DNA from: Mycolicibacterium palauense
Lineage (GTDB): Bacteria > Actinomycetota > Actinomycetes > Mycobacteriales > Mycobacteriaceae
Direction of reading: 5' to 3'
Assembly (NCBI RefSeq): GCF_002592005.1
Contig: NZ_NVQF01000003.1
Span: forward strand, 85,619 to 149,618
DNA length: 64,000 bases
The notes beneath the pieces are model-generated. The model did no database searches, had not been told where the DNA came from, and worked only from the letters and a program-made list of their open reading frames with translations. The position numbers were made by a program, and so were the translations under genes. Below, one piece after another: positions 45,791-53,719 of the stretch; position 1 is the first letter of the stretch, and each line of letters opens with the position of its first letter.

Positions 45791-46140
45791 GATCCACCTC
45801 ACTGGTACGTGCTGCATGGGAGCGACACCATGTCGTCCCTGTGCAAGGCTGCGTCTCAACCCGGCAACTACTACTGATTGCACCTCGGACAATAAGGCTA
45901 GCCCAGAGACACCCGCTGATTCGATTCCTGCAGCGCAACGCGCCGACGGGGCCCGCGCGGACGCCCTGTCGCACGGCCGCCCCACCGGGTCGGATCCGGT
46001 TACGATCTGCGGGTTCGAGAACCCGTCGGGGACCGGCGGCCCCTGCCACAACCGACACGGACAACGGTCACCGAAACGGTCACCGACAGCGGTCACCGAA
46101 TACGAGCAGCGCACGAAGAACACGCGGACAGCAAGGATCA
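45791..46140. other. 350-base divergent intergenic region
   Basis: No gene is convincing here. Reading frames in this stretch have no ribosome site and no family resemblance. It should hold the promoters of the STAS/RsbW pair (leftwards) and of the TetR gene (rightwards). The only structure found is a triple near-palindromic repeat (see 46065-46099). No clear SigF-type -35/-10 pair could be placed upstream of the STAS gene. Confidence 0.6.
46065..46099. promoter_or_regulatory. Three phased CGGTCACCGA repeats upstream of tetR
   Basis: Exact copies of CGGTCACCGA at 46065-46074, 46077-46086 and 46090-46099, i.e. spaced 12 and 13 bases, each containing the small palindrome GGT-C-ACC. They end 41 bases before the TetR start and are candidate autoregulatory operator sites. 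Confidence 0.55.
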
Positions 46141-46785
46141 ATGGCACCAGCAGCGAACACGGGCTCCCCTGTTCCCACCAACACGGTTCCCGCCGAGACG
46201 TTTCCCACCAACACGGTTCCACCCAACACGGTTCCCACCGACCCCCAGGCCGCACCCGCCGATCCCGACGGCTCCACGCGCACCCGGATCCTGGCGGCCA
46301 CCGCCGAGGTTCTGGGCCGGGCGGGTATCACCAAGCTGAGCCTGTCCGAGGTCGCGCTGCAGGCCGGGGTGTCGCGTCCCACGCTGTATCGCTGGTTCGC
46401 CTCCAAAGAGCGGCTGCTCGACGCGTTCGGTGAGTGGGAGCGCCACAACTACGAAGAGGGCATGAGCCGCGCAACCGCGGGGCTTCGCGGCACCGAACGC
46501 CTCGACGCCGCGCTGCGGTTCATCGTCGACTACCAGCACTCCTATTCCGGTGTGCGGATGATCGACGTCGAACCGGGCCATGTGATCGGGCAGGTGGCGC
46601 GGGTGATCCCGGTGATGCGGGCCCGCCTGGAGAAGCTGCTGCCCGGGCCCCGCGGCGCGGCGGCGGCCGCGACCGCGATCCGGGTCGCGGTGTCGCACTA
46701 CGTGGTACGCAGCGACGACGACGAGCAGTTTCTCGATCAGCTCCGCCACGCCGTGGGCATCAAGACTCCCCCGGCTGCGGTCTGA
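46141..46785 (+). CDS. TetR-family regulator with repeat-coded N-terminal tail
   Basis: 214 residues from ATG 46141 (aaggatca before it). The first ~45 residues are a low-complexity tail rich in Pro, Thr, Asn and Val (NTVP and PTNTVP recur). The TetR helix-turn-helix begins near residue 45: RTRILAATAEVLGRAGITKL, LSEVALQAGVSRPTLYRWF. A TetR C-terminal domain follows. The last codons (PAAV and stop) lie inside the first unit of a 24-bp repeat array. Target unknown; the divergent STAS gene or itself, through the CGGTCACCGA repeats, are candidates. Confidence 0.82.
   Translation: MAPAANTGSPVPTNTVPAETFPTNTVPPNTVPTDPQAAPADPDGSTRTRILAATAEVLGRAGITKLSLSEVALQAGVSRPTLYRWFASKERLLDAFGEWERHNYEEGMSRATAGLRGTERLDAALRFIVDYQHSYSGVRMIDVEPGHVIGQVARVIPVMRARLEKLLPGPRGAAAAATAIRVAVSHYVVRSDDDEQFLDQLRHAVGIKTPPAAV
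46172..46240 (+). repeat. Short repeats coding the TetR N-terminal tail
   Basis: ttcccaccaacacggttcc occurs exactly at 46172-46190 and 46202-46220, followed by a partial copy (aacacggttcccacc). They encode the PTNTVP-type repeats of the N-terminal tail. Unlike the downstream array the spacing is irregular. Confidence 0.75.
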
Positions 46786-46964
46786 CCGGCCCTCCCGGCT
46801 GCAGTCTGATCGGCCGTCCCGGCTGCGGTCTGATCGGCCGTCCCGGCCGCGGTCTGATCGGCCGTCTCGGCTGCGGTCTGATCGGCCGTCCCGGCCGCGG
46901 CCTGATCGGCCGTCCCGGCTGCGGTCTGATCGGCCGTCCCGGCCGGGGGCTGACCGGCACGTCC
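46772..46964. repeat. 24-bp tandem repeat array, eight copies, downstream of tetR
   Basis: Units of cggctgcggtctgatcggcc plus gtcc begin at 46772, 46796, 46820, 46844, 46868, 46892, 46916 and 46940 with few substitutions; the last copy is degenerate. The first unit contains the tetR stop codon (gtctga), and each later unit repeats a TGA in that frame. The array fills most of the 297 bases between tetR and the molybdenum hydroxylase gene. It is unrelated in sequence to the other 24-bp array at 14881-15040. No spacers. Confidence 0.95.
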
Positions 46965-47082
46965 CGGCGCCCCCTGCGATCCCCCGCCGGCGGCGCCTAC
47001 TAGCCTCATGCTGTGCGACCGCTTAGCATGGTCGCCGTCAGGCTCGGCACGCCGACGTGTGCGACGGATTGGAGCGGCAGCG

Positions 47083-49470
47083 ATGACGGAGACGGTGGCC
47101 ACCCGCTACGCGGGCCGGCGAGTTCCTCGAGTCGAGGACACCCGACTGTTGACCGGCCACGGAACCTTCGTCGACGACGTCGTCAGACCGGGCATGCTGC
47201 ACGCCTGCTTCGTGCGCAGCCCGCTGGCCCGGGCCAAGATCAACGGCATCGACGCCACGGCGGCGCTGGCACTGCCGGGCGTGCACGCCGTGCTGACCGC
47301 CGAGGACATCAACCCCGACGTCAAAGAGGCCTGGCACGCCGTGGCCGGCAAGGACATCCCGGACACGCCGCGGCCACCGCTGGCCGAGGGTGAGGTCAAG
47401 TTCGTCGGCGACCCGGTCGCCCTGGTGATCGCCGAGAACCGCTACATCGCCGAGGACGCCATCGACCTGGTCGAGGTCGACCTGGAGCCGCTGCCGGCGG
47501 TCGCCGATTTCACCCGCGCGGTCTCCGCGGCCGAAACCGAGGGCATCGTCGTGCACGAGGCCTATCCGGACAACGTCGCCGGCGGGATGGGCGGGGCTCC
47601 GCCCGACGAGGAGGTGTTCGCCACGGCGGCCTACGTCGTCTCCGAGCACGTCTACCAGCAGAGCTACGTGCCGGTTCCGATCGAGACCCGGGGCATGGTC
47701 GCCGAGTGGTCCGCGTCGTCGTCGGAACTGACCATCTGGGCGTCCACCCAGACCCCGCACGAGCTGCGCGCCTTCGCCGCCCGGCTGCTGGGCATCCCGG
47801 CCCAGGGTGTGCGGGTCATCATGCGTGACACCGGGGGTGGCTTCGGCCAGAAGGTCGTCCCGATGCGCGAGGACATGTGCATCATGCTGGCCGCGCGCAA
47901 GGTGGCGGCCACGTCGGGGACGCCGTCGGGCGCCGCGGCGCTGAAGTGGATCGAGGACCGGCGCGAGAACCTGATGACGGCCGGGCAGGCCCGCCACGTC
48001 GACGGGGACGCCCGGATGGCGTTCGACGCCGAGGGCACTCTGCTGGCCGTCGACATCGACTTCTCCCAGGATGTCGGCGCCTACCCGACGCCCTACCCGG
48101 TGTTGACCACCGCGGCCATCGGGATGTTCTTCCCCGGCCCCTACCGCGTCCCCAAGGCCAGCTTCAACTACAAGACGGTGTTCTCCAACACCGCGGGGCT
48201 GGCCGCCTACCGCGGGCCGTGGCAGTACGAGACGTTGGCGCGGGAGATCCTGCTCGACGTCGCCGCCCGCAAGATGGAGATGGATCCGGTCGAGCTGCGT
48301 CGCCGCAACATCCTGCGGGGCGACGAGATGCCCTATTTCAACCCCAACGGCATGCCGTACGACCACGTCGCACCCGCGGACACCTTCGAGCAGGCGGTCA
48401 AGATCCTCGATCACGAGGGGTTCCGCAAGGAGCAGGCCGAGGCGTTGGAGCAGGGCCGCTACCTGGGGCTGGGCTTCTCGGCCTATATCGAGCCGACCGG
48501 CGCGGCCACCGGCCATCTGGCCACCGAGGGCGCGACGATCCGGATGGAGCCGACCGGCAAGATCAACGTCTACGTCAACGGCGGGTCCACGGGCAACAGC
48601 CTGGAGACCACCGTGATCCAGCTGACCGCCGACGCGCTCGGGGCCGACATCGAGGACGTCGCCACCATTCAGGGCGACACCGCGGTCACCCCCTACGGCG
48701 CCGGCACCCAGGGCAGCCGCAGCGGTCCGATGACCGCCGGCGCGGTCAACGAGGCCGGGGGCATGCTGCGCCGGCAGCTGGTCGCCATGGCCGCGCACCG
48801 CCTCGGCGTCGAGGAGGGTGAGATCGAACTGTCGGGCTCGCGTGCCGTCGTCCGCAGGGACACCGACGGGGACACCGCTGGGGACACCGACACCTACGTC
48901 AGCTTCGCCGACCTGGCCTACCGCGCCTACTACGAACCCCAGCAGCTGCCGCCCGGGATGGCCGCCACCCTCGAGGCCACCGCGCGGTTCACCTCGCAGG
49001 CACCGATCCACTGGGCCAACGCGACGCACGCCTGCACCTGCGAGGTCGACGTCGAGACCGGTCAGGTCACCCTCACCCGCTACATCGTCAGCGAGGACGT
49101 GGGTCCGATGATCAACCCCAACGTCGTGGAGGGGCAGATCGCCGGCGGCACCGTCCAGGGCATCGGCGGTGCGCTGCTGGAGAACCAGGCCTACGACGCC
49201 GACGGCAACCCGCTGTCGTCGACCTTCGTCGACTACCTGCTGCCGACGGCCACCGAGGTGCCGCCGATCGAATTCGGGCACGTCGAGATCCCCGGACCCG
49301 GAGTGGGCGGCTACAAGGGCGCCGGCGAGGGCGGGGCGATCGGCTCCACACCCGCGGTGATCAACGCGATCAACGACGCGCTGGCCCCGCTCGGGGTCAC
49401 CCTGACCCGTCTGCCGGCCACGCCGGCCGCCATCGTCGAGCTCATCGAGCAGGCCCAGAACAGCAAGTGA
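47083..49470 (+). CDS. Xanthine dehydrogenase/CO dehydrogenase family molybdenum-binding large subunit
   Basis: 795 residues from ATG 47083 with ggagcggc upstream. Opening motif RVEDTRLLTGHGTFVDDV, Mo-cofactor motif DTGGGFGQKV, GTQGSRS, and the C-terminal GAGEGGAIGS holding the expected active-site glutamate. The active-site loop reads AYRGPW, which is neither AYRCSFR of true CoxL (form I) nor AYRGAGR of form II, so it is not a carbon monoxide dehydrogenase; substrate unknown. FAD and FeS subunits are encoded on the opposite strand at 50249-51590, the CoxG-like protein directly behind. Confidence 0.9.
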   Translation: MTETVATRYAGRRVPRVEDTRLLTGHGTFVDDVVRPGMLHACFVRSPLARAKINGIDATAALALPGVHAVLTAEDINPDVKEAWHAVAGKDIPDTPRPPLAEGEVKFVGDPVALVIAENRYIAEDAIDLVEVDLEPLPAVADFTRAVSAAETEGIVVHEAYPDNVAGGMGGAPPDEEVFATAAYVVSEHVYQQSYVPVPIETRGMVAEWSASSSELTIWASTQTPHELRAFAARLLGIPAQGVRVIMRDTGGGFGQKVVPMREDMCIMLAARKVAATSGTPSGAAALKWIEDRRENLMTAGQARHVDGDARMAFDAEGTLLAVDIDFSQDVGAYPTPYPVLTTAAIGMFFPGPYRVPKASFNYKTVFSNTAGLAAYRGPWQYETLAREILLDVAARKMEMDPVELRRRNILRGDEMPYFNPNGMPYDHVAPADTFEQAVKILDHEGFRKEQAEALEQGRYLGLGFSAYIEPTGAATGHLATEGATIRMEPTGKINVYVNGGSTGNSLETTVIQLTADALGADIEDVATIQGDTAVTPYGAGTQGSRSGPMTAGAVNEAGGMLRRQLVAMAAHRLGVEEGEIELSGSRAVVRRDTDGDTAGDTDTYVSFADLAYRAYYEPQQLPPGMAATLEATARFTSQAPIHWANATHACTCEVDVETGQVTLTRYIVSEDVGPMINPNVVEGQIAGGTVQGIGGALLENQAYDADGNPLSSTFVDYLLPTATEVPPIEFGHVEIPGPGVGGYKGAGEGGAIGSTPAVINAINDALAPLGVTLTRLPATPAAIVELIEQAQNSK

Positions 49471-49480
49471 GGACAGCACA

Positions 49481-50176
49481 GTGGAGTTGATCAACGAATT
49501 TCGGGTACCGGTGCCGGTGGGGCAGGCCTGGGAGGTGCTCACCGACGTCGAACGGATCGCGCCCTGCATCCCCGGTGCGCAGCTGTTGAGCGTCGACGGC
49601 GACGACTTCACCGGCGCGGTCAAGGTGAAGGTGGGACCGATCACCGTCCAGTACCAGGGCAATGCCAGCTTCCAGGAGAAGGACGAGTCCGCACACCGGG
49701 CGGTCATCAGCGCCCTCGGCAAGGAGACCCGCGGCCAGGGCAGCGCCTCGGCGCTGGTCACCGCGCAGCTCAAGGATGAGGGCGACGCCACCACCTGCGT
49801 GTTGACCACCGACCTGACGATCTCGGGTAAGGCGGCCCAGTTCGGCCGCGGCGTGCTCGCCGACGTCGCCTCCAAGCTGATCGGTCAGTTCGCCGAACGC
49901 CTGGAGGCCGACCTGACCTCGGGCACCAGGCCCGCCGCGGCGGCTCCGGCCGGTACCGGCGGCTCGGCCGCCGCTCAGGTGGCCGCCCAGGACGACGACA
50001 CCGCCTCCCTGGACCTGTTGAGCGTGATCGCCGCTCCCCTGGCCAAGCGGGCCCTGCCGGTGCTGGCCGGTCTGGCCGTCGGGTTCGTGCTGGGGGCCCT
50101 GGTGGGCGGCCGGCGCAGGCAGCAGCCCTACATCGTGGTGGTGCCCAGCCTCAACGGAAGCGTCGGCGGAACCTGA
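49481..50176 (+). CDS. CoxG-like SRPBCC protein
   Basis: 231 residues from GTG 49481, 10 bases after the large subunit. SRPBCC (START-like) domain ~1-145: MELINEFRVPVPVGQAWEVL, IAPCIPGAQL, YQGNASFQEKD. CoxG-type proteins assist maturation or membrane attachment of Mo-hydroxylases. After an Ala/Gly-rich linker the C-terminal ~50 residues form a hydrophobic helix (RALPVLAGLAVGFVLGALVG), suggesting membrane anchorage of the enzyme. Confidence 0.88.
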   Translation: MELINEFRVPVPVGQAWEVLTDVERIAPCIPGAQLLSVDGDDFTGAVKVKVGPITVQYQGNASFQEKDESAHRAVISALGKETRGQGSASALVTAQLKDEGDATTCVLTTDLTISGKAAQFGRGVLADVASKLIGQFAERLEADLTSGTRPAAAAPAGTGGSAAAQVAAQDDDTASLDLLSVIAAPLAKRALPVLAGLAVGFVLGALVGGRRRQQPYIVVVPSLNGSVGGT

Positions 50177-50181
50177 GAAGG

Positions 50182-50238
50182 GGGCCCCGAGAAGGGGCCC
50201 GAGAACCGTTGGGCCCCGGGCGGTGTCCCCGCACGGGG
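50182..50238. terminator. Two GC hairpins between convergent Mo-hydroxylase operons
   Basis: GGGCCCC-gagaa-GGGGCCC (50182-50200) is a perfect 7-bp stem, followed by CCCCG-ca-CGGGG (50227-50238). They lie between the convergent coxG-like and coxS-like genes and probably terminate both operons. Confidence 0.65.
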
Positions 50239-50248
50239 CCGGGCGGCC

Positions 50249-50725
50249 TCAGTTCTGCGACATCTCCGCGGCACGGTGCACGGCGTTGACGATGCCCTGG
50301 TAGCCCGTGCACCGGCAGAAGTTGCCCGACAGCCCCTCGCGGATCTCCTCGTCGGTCGGGCGCGGGTTGTCCTTGAGCAGCGCGGTGATCGACATGACGA
50401 AACCCGGTGTGCAGAAACCGCATTGCAGGCCGTGGCACTCCCGCATCGCCTGCTGGACCGGGGAGAGTTCCCCGTCCGCGGCGGCGACCCCCTCGATGGT
50501 GTCGACCGCCGACTCGTCGGCCTGTACCGCGAACACCAGGCAGCCGCGCACCGCGGAACCGTCGAGCAGCACCGTGCAGGCGCCGCACGAGCCGTGTTCG
50601 CAACCCAGATGGGTGCCGGTCAGCCCGCAGCGCTCGCGCAGGAAGTCCGCCAGCGTCATCCGGGGCTCGACCACCGCGTCGACCGGCCGGCCGTTGACGA
50701 TGACCCGGATCGGGATGTCATGCAC
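50249..50725 (-). CDS. [2Fe-2S] small subunit of the molybdenum hydroxylase (CoxS-like)
   Basis: 158 residues from GTG 50725, overlapping the FAD-subunit gene by 8 bases. N-terminal plant-type cluster CEHGSCGACTVLLDG, C-terminal cluster CGFCTPG and CRCTGY. All eight cysteines for two [2Fe-2S] clusters are present. Carries electrons from the Mo site to the FAD subunit. Convergent with the large subunit operon. Confidence 0.94.
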   Translation of the reverse strand: MHDIPIRVIVNGRPVDAVVEPRMTLADFLRERCGLTGTHLGCEHGSCGACTVLLDGSAVRGCLVFAVQADESAVDTIEGVAAADGELSPVQQAMRECHGLQCGFCTPGFVMSITALLKDNPRPTDEEIREGLSGNFCRCTGYQGIVNAVHRAAEMSQN

Positions 50726-51590
50726 GGGTTGCCTCCTCGAGGGCTTCGGTCCAGGCGCGGGCGGCCATCGTGGCCCCCACCCGGATGCGGTAGGCGGCGC
50801 TCCCCTGCAGGTCGGCGGGGACGTCGTCGAGCCCGGCCAACGCCAGGGCGCCGATTTCGGACGCCGGTGTCTGCCCCACCGGCTGGCCGGTCACCGCGGC
50901 CTCGGCGGCCGAGGCGCGCAGCGGCGTCGAGCCCAGCCCCATCAGCGCGATCGCGCAGCGGCTGATCCGGTCGTCGGCGACCTCCACGGCGACCACCGCC
51001 CCGGCGATCGCGAAATCACCGTGCCGCCTGGCGAATTCCTTCACCGAGAACCCGCAGCGGCCGCTCCACACCGGGAAGCTCACCCCGGCGAGCAGTTCCC
51101 CGGGCTCCAGCGCGGACTCCCACAGCCCCGTGAAGAACTCCGCGGCCGGGATGTGGCGCCGCCCCGACGGGGACACCGCCTCCATCTGCGCATCGAGCGC
51201 CAGCGCGACCGTCGGGTATTCACCGGCGGGATCGGCGTGGGCCACCGCCCCGCCCAGGGTGCCGCGATTGCGGATCTGGAAGTGCCCGATATGGGGCGTG
51301 GCACGGGTCAGCAGGGGTACCTTGGCCGCCACGGTGGGATCGGCGCCCACGCGAGCGTGGGTGGTCCCGGCGCCGACGAAGACCGTGTCGCCGCGGTCCT
51401 CGATGCCCTGCAGCTCGGGCAGCCGGGAGATGTCGACGAGATTGTCGAAGAAGGTCAGCCGCAGGGCCAGCATCGGCGTCAGGCTCTGCCCGCCGGCCAG
51501 CACTTTGGCCTCGTCCCCCAGATCGGAGAGCAGGAAGAGCGCGTCACCGACGCTTCTGGGGCGGTGATAGGCGAATGATGCCGGCTTCAT
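50718..51590 (-). CDS. FAD-binding medium subunit of the molybdenum hydroxylase (CoxM-like)
   Basis: 290 residues from ATG 51590. FAD motifs AGGQSLTPMLALRL and RNRGTLGGAVAHADPAGEYP. Opens with MKPASFAYHRPRSVGDAL as usual in CoxM. It precedes and overlaps coxS-like. Together with the large subunit on the other strand it makes a complete L-M-S enzyme. Confidence 0.94.
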   Translation of the reverse strand: MKPASFAYHRPRSVGDALFLLSDLGDEAKVLAGGQSLTPMLALRLTFFDNLVDISRLPELQGIEDRGDTVFVGAGTTHARVGADPTVAAKVPLLTRATPHIGHFQIRNRGTLGGAVAHADPAGEYPTVALALDAQMEAVSPSGRRHIPAAEFFTGLWESALEPGELLAGVSFPVWSGRCGFSVKEFARRHGDFAIAGAVVAVEVADDRISRCAIALMGLGSTPLRASAAEAAVTGQPVGQTPASEIGALALAGLDDVPADLQGSAAYRIRVGATMAARAWTEALEEATRA

Positions 51591-51677
51591 GACCGTCGCT
51601 TCCCGTCGAGCGGACGCACGGCGTCGGGAGCTATGCTGTGCACTCGCTCAGCTTAGACCATCGCCGGTGGGCGTTGG

Positions 51678-52037
51678 CTACACCTGGGTCACCGAGAATT
51701 CGCGGTCGCCCGACACGCACTGGAACAGGATCGGCCACACCACGGCGGTGCCGCTGTAGCAGGTGAAGTCGTAGAGATCCTGGTACTTGTCGCCGGTCAG
51801 GTCGTAGGCCGCGGCGACGTTGTAGGCGTCCTCGCAGGACAGCTGCCCGAAGATCTGGATCTGGTAGCCGCCGCTGGGCGCGCATTCCAGCGGCGCCGGC
51901 GGCGCTGCCGCGACGGTACCCGCGCCGCCGATCGCCACCGCCAGGCCCGCCGCCGCGGCAAGCCCGGCAGCAGCAGCAGCGGCGCTCGCCGCCACGAGGC
52001 GGTCCGGCCGCCCCCACACCGCGTTCCTGCTGCGCAT
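51678..52037 (-). CDS. Small secreted protein, unknown function
   Basis: 119 residues. A long Ala-rich hydrophobic segment (LVAASAAAAAAGLAAAAGLA) acts as signal or anchor, with cleavage likely near AAAPP. The mature part is ~70 residues with four cysteines (LECAPSGG, LSCEDAY, FTCYSG, FQCVSG), which could form two disulfides. No family recognised. Its downstream side is 87 bases from the start of the FAD-subunit gene, which is in the same direction, but a link is not evident. Confidence 0.65.
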   Translation of the reverse strand: MRSRNAVWGRPDRLVAASAAAAAAGLAAAAGLAVAIGGAGTVAAAPPAPLECAPSGGYQIQIFGQLSCEDAYNVAAAYDLTGDKYQDLYDFTCYSGTAVVWPILFQCVSGDREFSVTQV

Positions 52038-52148
52038 AGCTCATGGTGACACGTGCGCGCGCCGCCCACCGGGCGTTTCGCCGGCTCGGCCCCGCCGGCT
52101 GCTGTGGTATGTCTGCAGGAAGGGGTCGCGATCACCGAGGAGAGCCCG

Positions 52149-52961
52149 ATGGTGCTGCAGCGCAACAGCGTGTCGCTGGACGGACAGGTCGCCGTGGTGA
52201 CCGGTGGTGGCGCCGGGATCGGTCGCGGGGTGGCGCTGGCGTTCGCCGAGTTCGGTGCGCGGGTGGCGATCTGGGAGCGCGACGAACAGGCCGCCCGCGC
52301 GGCCGCCGGGCAGGTCGGCGGCCTGCCCTGTGTCACGGATGTCCGCGATGCCGGGCAGGTCGACGCGGCGCTGCAACGCACCGTCGAGAACTACGGTGTG
52401 CCAAGCATTCTGGTGAACAATGCCGGCGGGGTCTTCAAGTCCGACCTGTTGGAGACCAGCAGCAACGGGTGGGACGCCCTGATCCGCACCAATCTGACCC
52501 AGGTGCTGCTGTGCACCCAGCGGGTCGCCCGCGCGATGGTCGCGGCCCGGCGCGCGGGCAGCATCATCAACGTCACCACGATCGAAGGGGTGCGCGCCGC
52601 CCCGGGCTATGCCGCCTACGCCGCGGCCAAGGCGGGCGTCATCAACCTCACCAAGACCGCCGCCCTCGAACTGGCCCCGCACGGCATCCGCGTCAACGCG
52701 CTGGCCCCGGATCTGACGCTCACCGAGGGTATCGAGGCGCTGGCGCCAGAGGGTTTCGAGCAGCGGACGGCCCTGATGATCCCGCTGGGCCGGCCCGGCC
52801 ACGTCGACGAGATGGCCGGGGCGGCGGTGTTCCTGGCCGGCGCTCTCAGTTCGTACGTCACCGGCCAGACGCTGCACGTCGACGGCGGCACCGCGGCCGC
52901 CGGCGGCTGGTACCACGACCCCGGTGACGGGGACTACATCCTGGGGCCGCCGGCTTCCTAG
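52149..52961 (+). CDS. SDR-family oxidoreductase (FabG-like)
   Basis: 270 residues from ATG 52149 behind gaggag. Rossmann GGGAGIGRGVALAF, LVNNAGG, YAAYAAAKAGVINL with the catalytic Tyr and Lys, upstream INVTTIEG (Thr in the usual Ser position). C-terminus YVTGQTLHVDGGTAAAGGW is typical. An NAD(P)-dependent dehydrogenase of unknown substrate, in its own unit. Confidence 0.92.
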   Translation: MVLQRNSVSLDGQVAVVTGGGAGIGRGVALAFAEFGARVAIWERDEQAARAAAGQVGGLPCVTDVRDAGQVDAALQRTVENYGVPSILVNNAGGVFKSDLLETSSNGWDALIRTNLTQVLLCTQRVARAMVAARRAGSIINVTTIEGVRAAPGYAAYAAAKAGVINLTKTAALELAPHGIRVNALAPDLTLTEGIEALAPEGFEQRTALMIPLGRPGHVDEMAGAAVFLAGALSSYVTGQTLHVDGGTAAAGGWYHDPGDGDYILGPPAS

Positions 52962-53070
52962 GCCGGCGCCGTGCGGGCAACCCCCGCCGGGCAACCACAG
53001 TGGGCCACGGCAGTGGGCCACGGTGGGCAACGACGGCGCACGGCCCGGTTCGCCGTGCCAGACTCCGGGC

Positions 53071-53262
53071 ATGACCATCAACATCCACATCCGGCACGTT
53101 GACGGCGGCGTCGTGTACCCCGACGCGACGAACTACGGTGTCGCGAGCAACGGCATCCTGCACGTCACGGTCGGCGAGGATGTCATCTACTTCAGCCCCG
53201 GCTACTGGCAGCAGTTCGTCGTGGACCCGCAGACCGAGGACCCTCTGGGCATCCGCGGCTGA
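53071..53262 (+). CDS. Hypothetical 63-residue protein
   Basis: ATG 53071; no strong Shine-Dalgarno (gactccgggc before it). Beta-rich sequence (MTINIHIRHVDGGVVYPD; ILHVTVGEDVIYFSPGYWQ) without signal peptide. Regular codon usage supports coding. Convergent with the secreted protein gene, 36 bases apart. No family recognised. Confidence 0.55.
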   Translation: MTINIHIRHVDGGVVYPDATNYGVASNGILHVTVGEDVIYFSPGYWQQFVVDPQTEDPLGIRG

Positions 53263-53298
53263 GTGGCTCGCCGGCCGGGCCCCGGCCGGCGAGGTGGC

Positions 53299-53706
53299 TC
53301 ACAGGGTCGCGGTGGTCGGCCCCAGCGCCTGGCAGTTGGGCTCCGGCTCGTGCCCGATCCACATCCCGCACCCGCGGCCGGTGGACGCATAGGTCGTTCC
53401 CGGCTGATACGGCGAGAAGAAGACGTGGGCGGTGTCGGCGCCGCGGGCCTGCATGCAGGTCTGGGTGGTCTGGTTCCCCTCGACCTGCAGGCAGGCCACG
53501 CTCAGGTACGGCGCCGCCGGCGGTCCGCAGTCGGCCGGGGACAGGGTGGCGGTCACCGCGGGGACCCCGGCGAGCTGCGTGACCTGCGGTGCGGACAGGG
53601 TAAACGTGCACGGCGGCGGCGGCCCGGCCTGTGCGGCCGCCGCCGTGACCAGGCCGCCCACCAGGAGAACCGGGGCCGCCAGCAGTGCGAGGATGGGCCG
53701 CATCAT
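53299..53706 (-). CDS. Secreted cysteine-containing protein, unknown function
   Basis: 135 residues. Signal peptide MMRPILALLAAPVLLVGGLV ending near AAAAQAGPP. Mature ~110 residues have six cysteines (PPCTF, ADCGPP, VACLQ, QTCMQ, RGCGMW, PNCQA), suggesting three disulfides. It follows the membrane-protein gene by 13 bases in the same direction, so belongs to the PF10118/membrane-protein operon. Reminiscent of small secreted mycobacterial proteins, no named family. Confidence 0.72.
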   Translation of the reverse strand: MMRPILALLAAPVLLVGGLVTAAAAQAGPPPPCTFTLSAPQVTQLAGVPAVTATLSPADCGPPAAPYLSVACLQVEGNQTTQTCMQARGADTAHVFFSPYQPGTTYASTGRGCGMWIGHEPEPNCQALGPTTATL

Positions 53707-53719
53707 GCCTGAATGGTAG

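Noticed and set aside
46772..46964. CRISPR array
   Set aside because: Units are directly adjacent without unique spacers, and no cas genes are in the window. The same holds for 14881-15040.
46434..47003. Reading frame through the 24-bp array coding GLIGRPG repeats
   Set aside because: It begins inside tetR in another frame without a ribosome site and exists only because the repeat unit is a multiple of three.
47038..49875. 945-codon minus-strand frame opposite the Mo-hydroxylase gene
   Set aside because: Shadow frame; the plus strand carries all Mo-cofactor motifs.
47083..51590. Aerobic carbon monoxide dehydrogenase
   Set aside because: The active-site loop lacks the AYRCSFR signature including the Cu-binding cysteine.
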